Below, piece after piece: positions 56,614 to 64,000 of a stretch of DNA of 64,000 bases. A model generated the notes under the pieces. It was given only the letters and a program-made list of their open reading frames with translations. It had not been told where the DNA came from and ran no database searches. Made by a program: the position numbers and the translations under genes. The DNA is from Pseudomonadota bacterium (lineage in GTDB: Bacteria > Pseudomonadota > Gammaproteobacteria > Acidiferrobacterales > UBA6901). Position 1 is the first letter of the stretch; each line of letters begins with the position of its first letter. The stretch covers positions 783,640 to 847,639 of the forward strand of contig JAJYEX010000001.1 in NCBI GenBank assembly GCA_021785515.1, read 5' to 3'.

Positions 56614-58255
56614 CCAGCGCCTATTTCTAATTGTCATACTTTCGGCCATCCTGTTGCTGATATGGCAGTCGTGGGAAAAACAACATCCTGCGACCACAGC
56701 ATCCTCTGTTACCGCAACCCGCGTCACTCCCGCTGGGGCTGCACCGGCAACGCCGCCTGCTCCACCAACACCATCGGCTGCGCCGGCCGTCAAGGCGGCT
56801 TCTGCCACCCAGACGAGCGGCAGCCCTGTCTATGTGACGACCGATCTCTTCAAGGCCGAACTCACAACCTCCGGCGCAGATCTGCGCCGCCTCTACCTGA
56901 AAGCCTATCCGGTAAAGGTGACCGAACCCCACAAGCCGCTTGAGCTAATGCGGAACCAGGGTTCGTACGTGTTCTATGTCGAGTCTGGGCTCATTGGCCA
57001 CAGTTCCCAATGGCCCAACCATGAAACGCTCTATCATGCTGCCGCTACCCACTATGCGCTCGCACCAGGCGAAGACGTCCTGCAGATACCCTTCACCTGG
57101 GCGGGCCCGCATGGTTTGCGGGTAACCAAGACCTATATCTTCCACCGCGGCAGTTACGTTATTGACGTTCGCTATGCGATCACCAACGGCGGAACGGCCA
57201 CCCGCGACGCTTATCTTTATGCCCAACTTCTGCGCAGCTACATTCCGCCCCCGCACCATCTGTTTGGCGCCAAACCGAGCTACGTCGGAGCTGCTGTCTA
57301 CACCCCTTCCAAGAAGTATCGGAAGATTTCCTTCGGCGACCTGAAGCATAAACCGCTGGCGATCAAGAGCAGTGGCGGATGGGTGGCCGTGTTGCAACAG
57401 TACTTTGTCAGTGCCTGGGTCCCTGCGCGCAACGCTACCACGCAGTTCTACTCGGAGAATCTCGGCGACCATCATTACGTCGTCGGCTACAAGACCCTTA
57501 CCCCCACTGCAATTGCGCCAGGCGCTACCGCTACACTCGGCGCGCGCCTGTATGCCGGCCCAACCAACCCGACCTTGCTGCACAAGGTCACCCCCGGGCT
57601 TGATCTCGCGGTTGATTATGGATGGCTCACCTTCATTGCGTCTCCACTCTATTGGCTCCTGTCCCACATCCACAACGTCGTCGGAAACTGGGGTTGGGCG
57701 ATCATCCTGCTCACCGTGCTGATCAAGCTGGTCTTCTACCCGCTGTCAGCCACCAGCTACCGTTCCATGGCGCAGTTGCGACGGGTCCAGCCCAAGCTTG
57801 CGAGTCTCAAGGAACGCTACGGCGACGATCGCGAAAAACTCAACAAGGCAATGATGGAGATCTACAAGACCGAGAAGATCAACCCCCTTGGGGGCTGTCT
57901 GCCGGTGGTGGTCCAGATTCCGGTCTTCATCGCGCTGTACTGGGTACTCCTGCAGAGCGTTGCCTTGCGTCAGGCCCCGTTCATCTTCTGGATACACGAC
58001 CTTTCGGCGAAGGATCCGTATTTCATCCTGCCCGTCTTGATGGGTGCTTCGATGCTGATACAGCAGCTCATCAGCCCCCAGATGACCGACCCGTTGCAGC
58101 GCAAAGTCATGCTGGTAATGCCCGTTCTGTTCACGTTCTTCTTTGCGTTCTTTCCATCCGGGCTTGTGCTTTACTGGGTCTGCCAGAACATTCTTTCCAT
58201 CGCGCAGCAATGGTGGATCATGCGGCGCTTCAATATTGCCAAGCCCGCGAAGTAA
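56606..58255 (+). CDS. yidC: Membrane protein insertase YidC
   Basis: Inner-membrane insertase, working alone or with SecYEG. The 549-residue protein has an N-terminal helix ([23 protein letters not shown]), an Ala/Pro/Thr-rich linker, the large periplasmic beta-sandwich domain of Gram-negative YidC, and the conserved core: [77 protein letters not shown] and [22 protein letters not shown]. The start at 56606 matches the family; the track ORF from 56561 runs back into yidD. Confidence 0.97.
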   Translation: MDNQRLFLIVILSAILLLIWQSWEKQHPATTASSVTATRVTPAGAAPATPPAPPTPSAAPAVKAASATQTSGSPVYVTTDLFKAELTTSGADLRRLYLKAYPVKVTEPHKPLELMRNQGSYVFYVESGLIGHSSQWPNHETLYHAAATHYALAPGEDVLQIPFTWAGPHGLRVTKTYIFHRGSYVIDVRYAITNGGTATRDAYLYAQLLRSYIPPPHHLFGAKPSYVGAAVYTPSKKYRKISFGDLKHKPLAIKSSGGWVAVLQQYFVSAWVPARNATTQFYSENLGDHHYVVGYKTLTPTAIAPGATATLGARLYAGPTNPTLLHKVTPGLDLAVDYGWLTFIASPLYWLLSHIHNVVGNWGWAIILLTVLIKLVFYPLSATSYRSMAQLRRVQPKLASLKERYGDDREKLNKAMMEIYKTEKINPLGGCLPVVVQIPVFIALYWVLLQSVALRQAPFIFWIHDLSAKDPYFILPVLMGASMLIQQLISPQMTDPLQRKVMLVMPVLFTFFFAFFPSGLVLYWVCQNILSIAQQWWIMRRFNIAKPAK

Positions 58256-58273
58256 GGCCCACGGTGTACCGCC

Positions 58274-59653
58274 ATGGACACACCACGCCGCGCTGGCCCT
58301 AGCGGCGACACGATAGTCGCCATCGCGACTCCGGCAGGGAGGGGCGGTATCGGGGTGGTGCGCGTTTCAGGTCCGCAAACCGCCGCCATCGCGATGGCAC
58401 TGTTCGGTGCGCTGCCACCACCACGCTATGCGTCTTTGCGGGTCTTTCGTGATGCCGAAAACCAGCCCCTCGACGAGGGACTGATCCTGTACTTCCCAAA
58501 ACCGAATTCCTTCACCGGCGAGGACGTCCTCGAATTTCACGGTCACGGTGGCCCGATCGTCATGGATCTTCTCATTGCGCGCTTCCTTGAATTGGGCGCG
58601 CGGCCAGCACGCCCTGGTGAGTTTTCTGAACGGGCCTTCCTTAACGGAAAGATTGATCTTGTTCAAGCCGAAGCGGTCGCCGACCTCATTGCCAGCAGCT
58701 CCGCCAGCGCGGCCAGAGCTGCTATGCGTTCACTGCAAGGAGAGTTCTCGCGTCGGACAAACGACATCGTTTCCGACCTCGTTCGCCTGCGCGCCCAGGT
58801 CGAAGCGGCAATCGATTTCCCCGATGAGGAGATTGACGTTCATACCGACCACCGGCTGGAGCGAGACTGCGGCGCCATCCGGACCTCGATCGCCACACTG
58901 CTGATATCAGCCCGCGAAGGTTGCCTGCTCCACGAAGAAATGACCGTGGCGCTTATTGGCCGACCCAATTCCGGAAAATCCAGCCTGCTCAACGCACTGG
59001 CCCGCCATGACCGCGCTATCGTCAGCGCGGTTCCAGGCACCACCCGCGATGTGCTTCGGGAACAAATTGACCTGGACGGCATGTCGCTGCACCTCATTGA
59101 CACGGCCGGACTGCGCGAGAGCGGCGACGAGATCGAACGCGAGGGTGTGCGCCGCGCGCGCGCCGCCGCCGCCCAGGCCGATTACCTCCTGCTCGTTATC
59201 GATGATGCCGATGGCGATGATGCCGTAAATGGACTTCCCGGAATTCCGATATTGCCAGCCCGATATACCCTGGTGCGCAACAAGATCGATCTCACGGGCC
59301 GGTCACCCGGACTGCTCTTGGCGCCAGAGACCGACTCAGGGCAGGCAGCAGAAGTCGCCATTTCTGCTCGCACCGGAACCGGTGTCGATGCCTTGCGCGC
59401 TCACCTGCGGTCCTTGCGGGCCCACGAACTCGCTGCCGAAACCCCCTTCAGCGCGCGCCGTCGTCATGTCGACGCCCTCCATCGGGCCGACCGCGCGCTG
59501 GAGTCCGCCTGTCGCGAACTTTGGCTGCGACGGGGAGAGCTGGCGGCGGAAGAGCTGCGCTTGGCTCAGCGCACGCTTGGGGAGATTACGGGCGAATTCA
59601 CGCCGGAGGATCTTCTCGGACAGATATTCAGCAGTTTTTGCATCGGCAAATGA
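58274..59653 (+). CDS. mnmE: tRNA modification GTPase MnmE
   Basis: Works with MnmG to make the 5-(carboxymethylaminomethyl) group on wobble U34 of tRNA. The 459-residue protein has the N-terminal folate-binding domain (DTIVAIATPAGRGGIGVVRVSG), a helical domain, the G domain (GRPNSGKSSLLNAL, DTAGLRESGDEIEREGV, NKIDL), and ends with the CxGK motif FCIGK, whose Cys is needed for activity. 18 bases after yidC. About 120 bases separate it from mnmG. Confidence 0.97.
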   Translation: MDTPRRAGPSGDTIVAIATPAGRGGIGVVRVSGPQTAAIAMALFGALPPPRYASLRVFRDAENQPLDEGLILYFPKPNSFTGEDVLEFHGHGGPIVMDLLIARFLELGARPARPGEFSERAFLNGKIDLVQAEAVADLIASSSASAARAAMRSLQGEFSRRTNDIVSDLVRLRAQVEAAIDFPDEEIDVHTDHRLERDCGAIRTSIATLLISAREGCLLHEEMTVALIGRPNSGKSSLLNALARHDRAIVSAVPGTTRDVLREQIDLDGMSLHLIDTAGLRESGDEIEREGVRRARAAAAQADYLLLVIDDADGDDAVNGLPGIPILPARYTLVRNKIDLTGRSPGLLLAPETDSGQAAEVAISARTGTGVDALRAHLRSLRAHELAAETPFSARRRHVDALHRADRALESACRELWLRRGELAAEELRLAQRTLGEITGEFTPEDLLGQIFSSFCIGK

Positions 59654-59775
59654 CGCGTTGGGCAAAACCATGCCGTGCAAGGGGCCGCGCGATCACGCCG
59701 GTGCGTGGCGTCGCTTGTGCTGAACCTGTGACGTGCTAGGATTTCCGGTTTTCGAGAACCAGTTGCAGATGCATT

Positions 59776-61632
59776 ATGCGGTATCCCGATAAATACGACG
59801 TTTTGGTCGTCGGCGGCGGTCACGCCGGCACCGAAGCCGCTATGGCCGCCGCACGGATGGGCTGCCGCACGCTGCTGCTCACGCACAACGTCGAGACCAT
59901 CGGCCAGATGTCTTGCAACCCGGCCATAGGCGGCATCGGCAAGGGGCATCTGGTGAAAGAAATCGACGCGCTCGGGGGCGTCATGGCGCGGGCAGCGGAC
60001 CGCGCGGGTATTCAGTTTCGCATTCTCAACGGACGCAAGGGACCGGCGGTGCGCGCCACACGCGCCCAGATCGATCGCCAGCTGTACAAAGCAGCGGTGC
60101 GCTACCTGCTCGGACAAGCGCAAAATCTGTCGGTCTTTCAGCAGGCGGTGGATGGTCTGATCATGGAGGGCGATCGCGCCGCAGGAGTCATTACCCAGTC
60201 TGGGATCGAGTTCCGCGCGCGCACCATCGTGCTCACCGCCGGCACGTTCCTTGCCGGACGCATACACCTTGGCCTGTCAAACTACCAAGGTGGCAGGGCA
60301 GGGGATCCGCCCGCCAACGTACTGGCGACGCGCCTGCGCGAGTGCGGACTGCGGGCAGGACGCCTGAAGACCGGGACGCCACCACGCATCGATCGGCGGA
60401 CCGTAGATTATGGGCCGATGCAGGAACAGCCTGGAGACGAACCGACACCGCGGTTCTCGGTCTGGGATGAAGATGTAGAGCGGCCGCGCCAGGTATCCTG
60501 CCATATTACCCATACCAATTCCGGCACTCATGATCTGATCCGTGAAAGCCTGGACCGATCGCCGTTGTTCACCGGGGTCATCGAAGGTGTTGGCCCACGT
60601 TACTGCCCCTCCATTGAAGACAAGGTGGTGCGGTTTGCCGGCAAGGATTCGCACCAGATTTTCGTTGAGCCGGAAGGACTGGATTCGGATGAGGTCTACC
60701 CGAACGGGATTTCCACCAGCTTGCCGTTCGACGTACAGTTGGCCATGGTGCGCTCTATCCGGGGTTTTGAGAAAGCCCACATTACCCGACCTGGCTATGC
60801 CATCGAGTACGATTACTTCGACCCGCGCGATCTGGCGCCAACACTGGAAACGAAAGCGCTGAAGGGGCTGTATTTTGCCGGGCAGATCAACGGCACCACG
60901 GGCTACGAGGAGGCTGCCGCGCAAGGCATTGTGGCTGGAATCAATGCCGCGCTGTCTGCGGCAGACCGCGAGCCCTGGTGGCCGAGACGCGACCAGGCCT
61001 ATATCGGAGTGTTGATCGACGACCTGATTACCCGCGGGGTAACCGAACCCTACCGCATGTTCACTTCCCGGGCAGAGTACCGTCTCGTGTTGCGCGAGGA
61101 CAATGCCGATCTGCGTCTTACCGAGCTGGCCCACCGGATCGGCCTGGTGGGGGACGAGCTGGAGCGCCGTATTGTGGCTAAGCGCGATGCGATCGAACGC
61201 GAGCGCCGGCGACTGGAACGGACTTGGTTGCGTCCGGAAGCGGCATCCGCGTTGACCCAGATACCTGGACGCGAATGCACGTTGATCGAGCTCCTGCGTC
61301 GCCCTGAAATGAACTATGGTGCCGTGGTGTCATTGCCGGGCGCAGGACCCGGAGTTCAGGATGCACGCATTGCCGAGCAGGTGGAGATTCAGGCGAAGTA
61401 TGCCGGATACATCGAACGTCAGGCGCTCGAGATCGAGCGTCAGTTGCGGCACGAAGAGACGCCGTTGCCATCGGAACTCGATTACTCGAGCGTCACCGGG
61501 CTGTCGGTCGAGGTCAGGCAGACGCTCACCCGTTACCGTCCTGCAACCTTAGGTCAGGCAGCCCGCCTTTCAGGCGTTACGCCGGCCGCAATCTCGCTGC
61601 TGTTGGTCCACCTCAAGCGTCGGCGGGCTTGA
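59776..61632 (+). CDS. mnmG: tRNA uridine 5-carboxymethylaminomethyl modification enzyme MnmG
   Basis: FAD-dependent partner of MnmE. The 618-residue protein begins [29 protein letters not shown] (FAD-binding Rossmann motif) and has [77 protein letters not shown] and [19 protein letters not shown]. Length fits E. coli MnmG (629). Gap of about 120 bases after mnmE, so it may have its own promoter. In E. coli oriC is next to this gene, but no DnaA box is visible here. Confidence 0.97.
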   Translation: MRYPDKYDVLVVGGGHAGTEAAMAAARMGCRTLLLTHNVETIGQMSCNPAIGGIGKGHLVKEIDALGGVMARAADRAGIQFRILNGRKGPAVRATRAQIDRQLYKAAVRYLLGQAQNLSVFQQAVDGLIMEGDRAAGVITQSGIEFRARTIVLTAGTFLAGRIHLGLSNYQGGRAGDPPANVLATRLRECGLRAGRLKTGTPPRIDRRTVDYGPMQEQPGDEPTPRFSVWDEDVERPRQVSCHITHTNSGTHDLIRESLDRSPLFTGVIEGVGPRYCPSIEDKVVRFAGKDSHQIFVEPEGLDSDEVYPNGISTSLPFDVQLAMVRSIRGFEKAHITRPGYAIEYDYFDPRDLAPTLETKALKGLYFAGQINGTTGYEEAAAQGIVAGINAALSAADREPWWPRRDQAYIGVLIDDLITRGVTEPYRMFTSRAEYRLVLREDNADLRLTELAHRIGLVGDELERRIVAKRDAIERERRRLERTWLRPEAASALTQIPGRECTLIELLRRPEMNYGAVVSLPGAGPGVQDARIAEQVEIQAKYAGYIERQALEIERQLRHEETPLPSELDYSSVTGLSVEVRQTLTRYRPATLGQAARLSGVTPAAISLLLVHLKRRRA

Positions 61633-61657
61633 CCCAGACTGCAGTTCCCGGGGCGCT

Positions 61658-62188
61658 TTAGTTCGGGGCCGGTGCTGCCGAACTCTTGGTTTGCGGGGCA
61701 GCGACATATTCAAACGTGCTCACGCCGAGGGTGACGCCGCTCGCGTCCACCACCGAGACCTGCCACTCGCCGAGCCACGCCGGGTTCAGGGTTTTCCGCG
61801 AGAACACGCGCCAGCGCGGTCCACCAACCTTGAATGCCACCTGTGCCATCACCTTGTTGTGGTAGATCCAGCGGTGCGTTACTGTCTCGCCGGTCATGTG
61901 GCGCAGATCGGTGAAAAAGTAGATATGCGTATGGTCATTGGAGAGGACGCCAACGTTGTCGACCGGCTCATGATCCTTTATGCCGGTCGTAAAAACCGCC
62001 TTCGTCACCTCACCAGGCTGGTTCCGGGCAACTGGGGTTGTCCCGGATGCCGTGTTCGCAGGGGGTGTGATCGCGGTTGCAGCGGTCGGCGACCCGGCGG
62101 CAGCAGCCAGGCCGATAGTCTGTGCGGCCAACAGAAACATCAGGGCAAACGACGCAAGATTGCGGATGTGTCCACAGGCGCGTCCCAC
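61658..62188 (-). CDS. DUF2914 domain protein, exported
   Basis: A 176-residue protein with a hydrophobic N-terminus (LASFALMFLLAAQTIGLAAAAGS) that acts as a signal peptide or anchor, an Ala/Thr/Pro linker, and a C-terminal DUF2914-like domain: LRHMTGETVTHRWIYHNKVMAQVAFKVGGPRWRVFSRKTLNPAWLGEWQVSVVDASG. The domain is usually linked to envelope proteins, with no proven activity. It is on the minus strand, interrupting the otherwise plus-strand run between mnmG and rsmG, and is transcribed towards mnmG. Confidence 0.75.
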   Translation of the reverse strand: MGRACGHIRNLASFALMFLLAAQTIGLAAAAGSPTAATAITPPANTASGTTPVARNQPGEVTKAVFTTGIKDHEPVDNVGVLSNDHTHIYFFTDLRHMTGETVTHRWIYHNKVMAQVAFKVGGPRWRVFSRKTLNPAWLGEWQVSVVDASGVTLGVSTFEYVAAPQTKSSAAPAPN

Positions 62189-62444
62189 GGATATCCTCCT
62201 TAAAAAACCGGATTCATTTAGTTTACAACCAGCTTAGTTCACCCACGCCCCCGGTGCCAGTAGGCTGTTCGCTGCACCGTGATGTATCCAGCTGGCAACG
62301 CCGGTTCCGGCCTTCCCCGGGAGAACAGCAAAAGGGATTTTGTTATGCTTGGTGCCCGCCATTCATGGCAGTCCGTCCCATGCGCACTGAGTTCGACCAG
62401 AAATCCAAGCGGTGGCCCACGCCGTTTCCCGACCGGGGTTGGCC

Positions 62445-63092
62445 GTGTTGAGTCAGGAAATACGCGACGGCGCCCAAGCCATGGGCCTCGATCTGGACCC
62501 AGATTCGGTCCAGAAGCTGGCGGATTATGTGGCGTTACTGCATAAGTGGAACCAAGCGTACAACCTGACGGCCGTCCGCGATCCCGAGCAGATGGTGTAC
62601 CGCCACATCCTCGACAGCCTTTCAATTGTTCCATATCTGCAGGGGCGGCGGATACTGGATATCGGCACAGGAGCAGGATTACCCGGGATCCCGCTGGCCG
62701 TGGCGTGTCCGCAGCGGGAATTTATTTTGCTGGACAGCAATGCCAAGAAAATCCGGTTCGTAACCCAGGCCATCGCCACGCTGGGCTTGACTAATGCGCG
62801 TGCAGTCGTAGCGCGGGTCGAAAAGCTTGTCGTCCCGGACAGGTTCGATACCCTGATCTCTCGCGCGCTTGGAGGCATTGCTGATATGCTGGCGCTGGCC
62901 GGACATCTATGTTCTCCCGGGGGGCGGTTTCTTGCGATGAAAGGGGTCTATCCACAGGAAGAGCTGGCCGCAATACCGCCGGACTACCACGTGCTGGCGG
63001 TGGAAGCCCTATCGGTCCCCGGACTCGATGGGAAGCGTCATGTTGTAGTGATATCTGCCGGGACTTCCGGGCACCCGGAAGTTTCCACCTGA
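62445..63092 (+). CDS. rsmG: 16S rRNA (guanine-527-N7)-methyltransferase RsmG
   Basis: Methylates G527 of 16S rRNA with SAM. The protein has KWNQAYNLTAVRDPEQMVYRHILDSLSIVPYL, the SAM site ILDIGTGAGLPGIPLAV, FILLDSNAKKIRFV and ISRALGGIADMLALAGHL, then GGRFLAMKG. The GTG at 62445 (GGGG 6 bases upstream) gives 215 residues, close to E. coli (207); the track GTG at 62412 lacks a ribosome site. Seven bases before parA, so the rsmG-parA-parB order is as in many gammaproteobacteria. Confidence 0.95.
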   Translation: MLSQEIRDGAQAMGLDLDPDSVQKLADYVALLHKWNQAYNLTAVRDPEQMVYRHILDSLSIVPYLQGRRILDIGTGAGLPGIPLAVACPQREFILLDSNAKKIRFVTQAIATLGLTNARAVVARVEKLVVPDRFDTLISRALGGIADMLALAGHLCSPGGRFLAMKGVYPQEELAAIPPDYHVLAVEALSVPGLDGKRHVVVISAGTSGHPEVST

Positions 63093-63099
63093 GCAGGCC

Positions 63100-63879
63100 A
63101 TGGCAAAGATACTCGCGGTTGCCAATCAGAAAGGCGGGGTCGGAAAGACCACCACCAGCATTAATCTTGCGGCATCGCTCGCGAAAACCCGCCGGCGGGT
63201 GCTTCTGATCGATATCGACCCTCAGGGCAACGCGACCATGGGCAGCGGCATTGCCAAGGAATCCGCTCATCCCACCACCTATGAAATCCTTATCGGAACG
63301 GCTTCAGTCGCTCAGGCGAAAATCAGTGTCGAGGCCGACTATGATGTCATACCGGCCAACGCCAATCTGTCGGGCGCAGAGATAGAATTGATCAGCCTTG
63401 ACCACCGGGAACGCCGTCTGCATGACGCGCTCGGAGCCAACGCCAACCAGTACGATTTCGTACTTATAGATTGTCCGCCGTCACTCAACCTGCTTACCGT
63501 CAATGCCCTGGTGGCGGCGCAGTCGGTGCTCATCCCGATGCAATGCGAGTATTATGCGCTGGAAGGCCTAACCGCGCTCGTCAACACCATCCGCCGAATC
63601 CGCGAAACACTCAATCCGGATCTGCAGATAGAGGGCCTGTTGCGCACAATGTTTGATCCGAGGAATACTTTGGCCAATGAAGTATCGGCCCAGCTGAGCC
63701 GGCATTTTGGCGAAAAGCTATATCGCACAATCATTCCGCGCAATGTGCGGTTGGCGGAGGCGCCGAGTTACGGAAAACCGGTAATCTCCTACGATATGCA
63801 GTCCCGCGGCGCGCAGGCCTACTTGGCCCTGGCGGGAGAGATTCTGCGCCGTGAGCAGTCCGGGGCAGTCGCCCCATAA
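63100..63879 (+). CDS. parA: Chromosome partitioning ATPase ParA
   Basis: Walker-type ATPase that moves ParB-parS complexes and thus segregates the origins. The 259-residue protein has the deviant Walker A VANQKGGVGKTTTSINLAASL, the IDIDPQGNATMGSG motif (Walker A'), DFVLIDCPPSLNLLTVNAL (Walker B) and SYGKPVISYDMQSRGAQAYLALAGEIL. No N-terminal DNA-binding extension, so it is the chromosomal (Soj-like) type. parB follows after about 40 bases, and parS sites are in recF. Confidence 0.97.
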   Translation: MAKILAVANQKGGVGKTTTSINLAASLAKTRRRVLLIDIDPQGNATMGSGIAKESAHPTTYEILIGTASVAQAKISVEADYDVIPANANLSGAEIELISLDHRERRLHDALGANANQYDFVLIDCPPSLNLLTVNALVAAQSVLIPMQCEYYALEGLTALVNTIRRIRETLNPDLQIEGLLRTMFDPRNTLANEVSAQLSRHFGEKLYRTIIPRNVRLAEAPSYGKPVISYDMQSRGAQAYLALAGEILRREQSGAVAP

Positions 63880-63919
63880 ACGATTTTTGCGCGCGATGAG
63901 GCGCGCCAGGGGGGCGAGG

Positions 63920-64000
63920 ATGAACACGACAACGAAAAAACCCAGACTGGGCCGTGGCCTAGACGCACTGCTGGGAAGCGCGCTGGAGGCTCAGTCGTCC
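63920..64000 (+). CDS. parB: Chromosome partitioning protein ParB, 5' part
   Basis: The first 27 residues (MNTTTKKPRLGRGLDALLGSALEAQSS) carry the conserved N-terminal KPRLGRGLDALLG box of chromosomal ParB, which stimulates ParA. The gene runs off the right edge of the window. The ATG at 63920 follows GGCGAGG; an in-frame ATG at 63896 would add eight residues. Confidence 0.9.
   Translation, partial: MNTTTKKPRLGRGLDALLGSALEAQSS

Overview
This window is a chromosomal segment of a GC-rich gammaproteobacterium and includes the replication-origin neighbourhood. Lineage evidence is the gene set and order: gyrB-recF-dnaN-dnaA facing rpmH-rnpA-yidD-yidC-mnmE-mnmG, then rsmG-parA-parB; smg next to topA; def-fmt-rsmB-DUF4390-ntrY-ntrX; mpl-ubiX; apaH-apaG. 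The cytochrome c5-like protein, DoxX, UbiK and UbiX suggest a respiratory, quinone-using Gram-negative. No plasmid, phage, IS or CRISPR is visible. I cannot name the genus from sequence alone.

Layout. 0-7 kb: end of a DUF945 (YdgA-like) gene; a nitrogen operon on the minus strand (BBP2-type porin, glnK, amtB) preceded by a textbook sigma-54/NtrC promoter; an uncharacterised HRI1-like gene; a TorF-type porin; ubiK. 7-12 kb: cytochrome c5, tRNA-Arg(CCG), DoxX, then a gene-poor accessory pocket with a frameshifted vapC, a small secreted ORF broken at a T7 run, and an outer-membrane beta-barrel. 12-26 kb: housekeeping genes (yaiI, a GDSL hydrolase, dsbA, a cyclic-nucleotide-binding protein, mpl-ubiX, rnd, mltA, slyD, topA, smg, a LysM protein). 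26-33.6 kb: translation-initiation and rRNA-methylation genes running into the NtrY/NtrX two-component pair. 33.6-36.5 kb: three tandem lipid A-type acyltransferases. 36.7-41.8 kb: ttcA, a rhodanese, and the SAM cycle metK / SAH riboswitch / ahcY / metF. 42-49 kb: two small exported proteins, typA, prfC, pip, apaH, apaG. 49-64 kb: the origin region, with two parS sites inside recF and the parAB genes at the right edge.

How it works together. GlnK and AmtB form the ammonium uptake and sensing pair, and their promoter carries two NtrC-like sites 32 bp apart, a possible IHF site and a -24/-12 element. NtrX in the same window lacks the GAFTGA loop and has altered Walker motifs, so it is unlikely to be the sigma-54 activator at that promoter; a true NtrC should be encoded elsewhere. 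MetK, AhcY and MetF cover SAM synthesis, SAH removal and methyl-group supply, and the SAH riboswitch sits so that it controls ahcY and metF but not metK. ParA and ParB have their parS targets about 2-4 kb from dnaA. I found no clearly new biological system. The most unusual items are the degenerate NtrX, the acyltransferase triplet with identical 14-bp gene overlaps, the T7-broken secreted ORF, rnpA without a standard start codon, and an origin that appears to lie between dnaA and dnaN.
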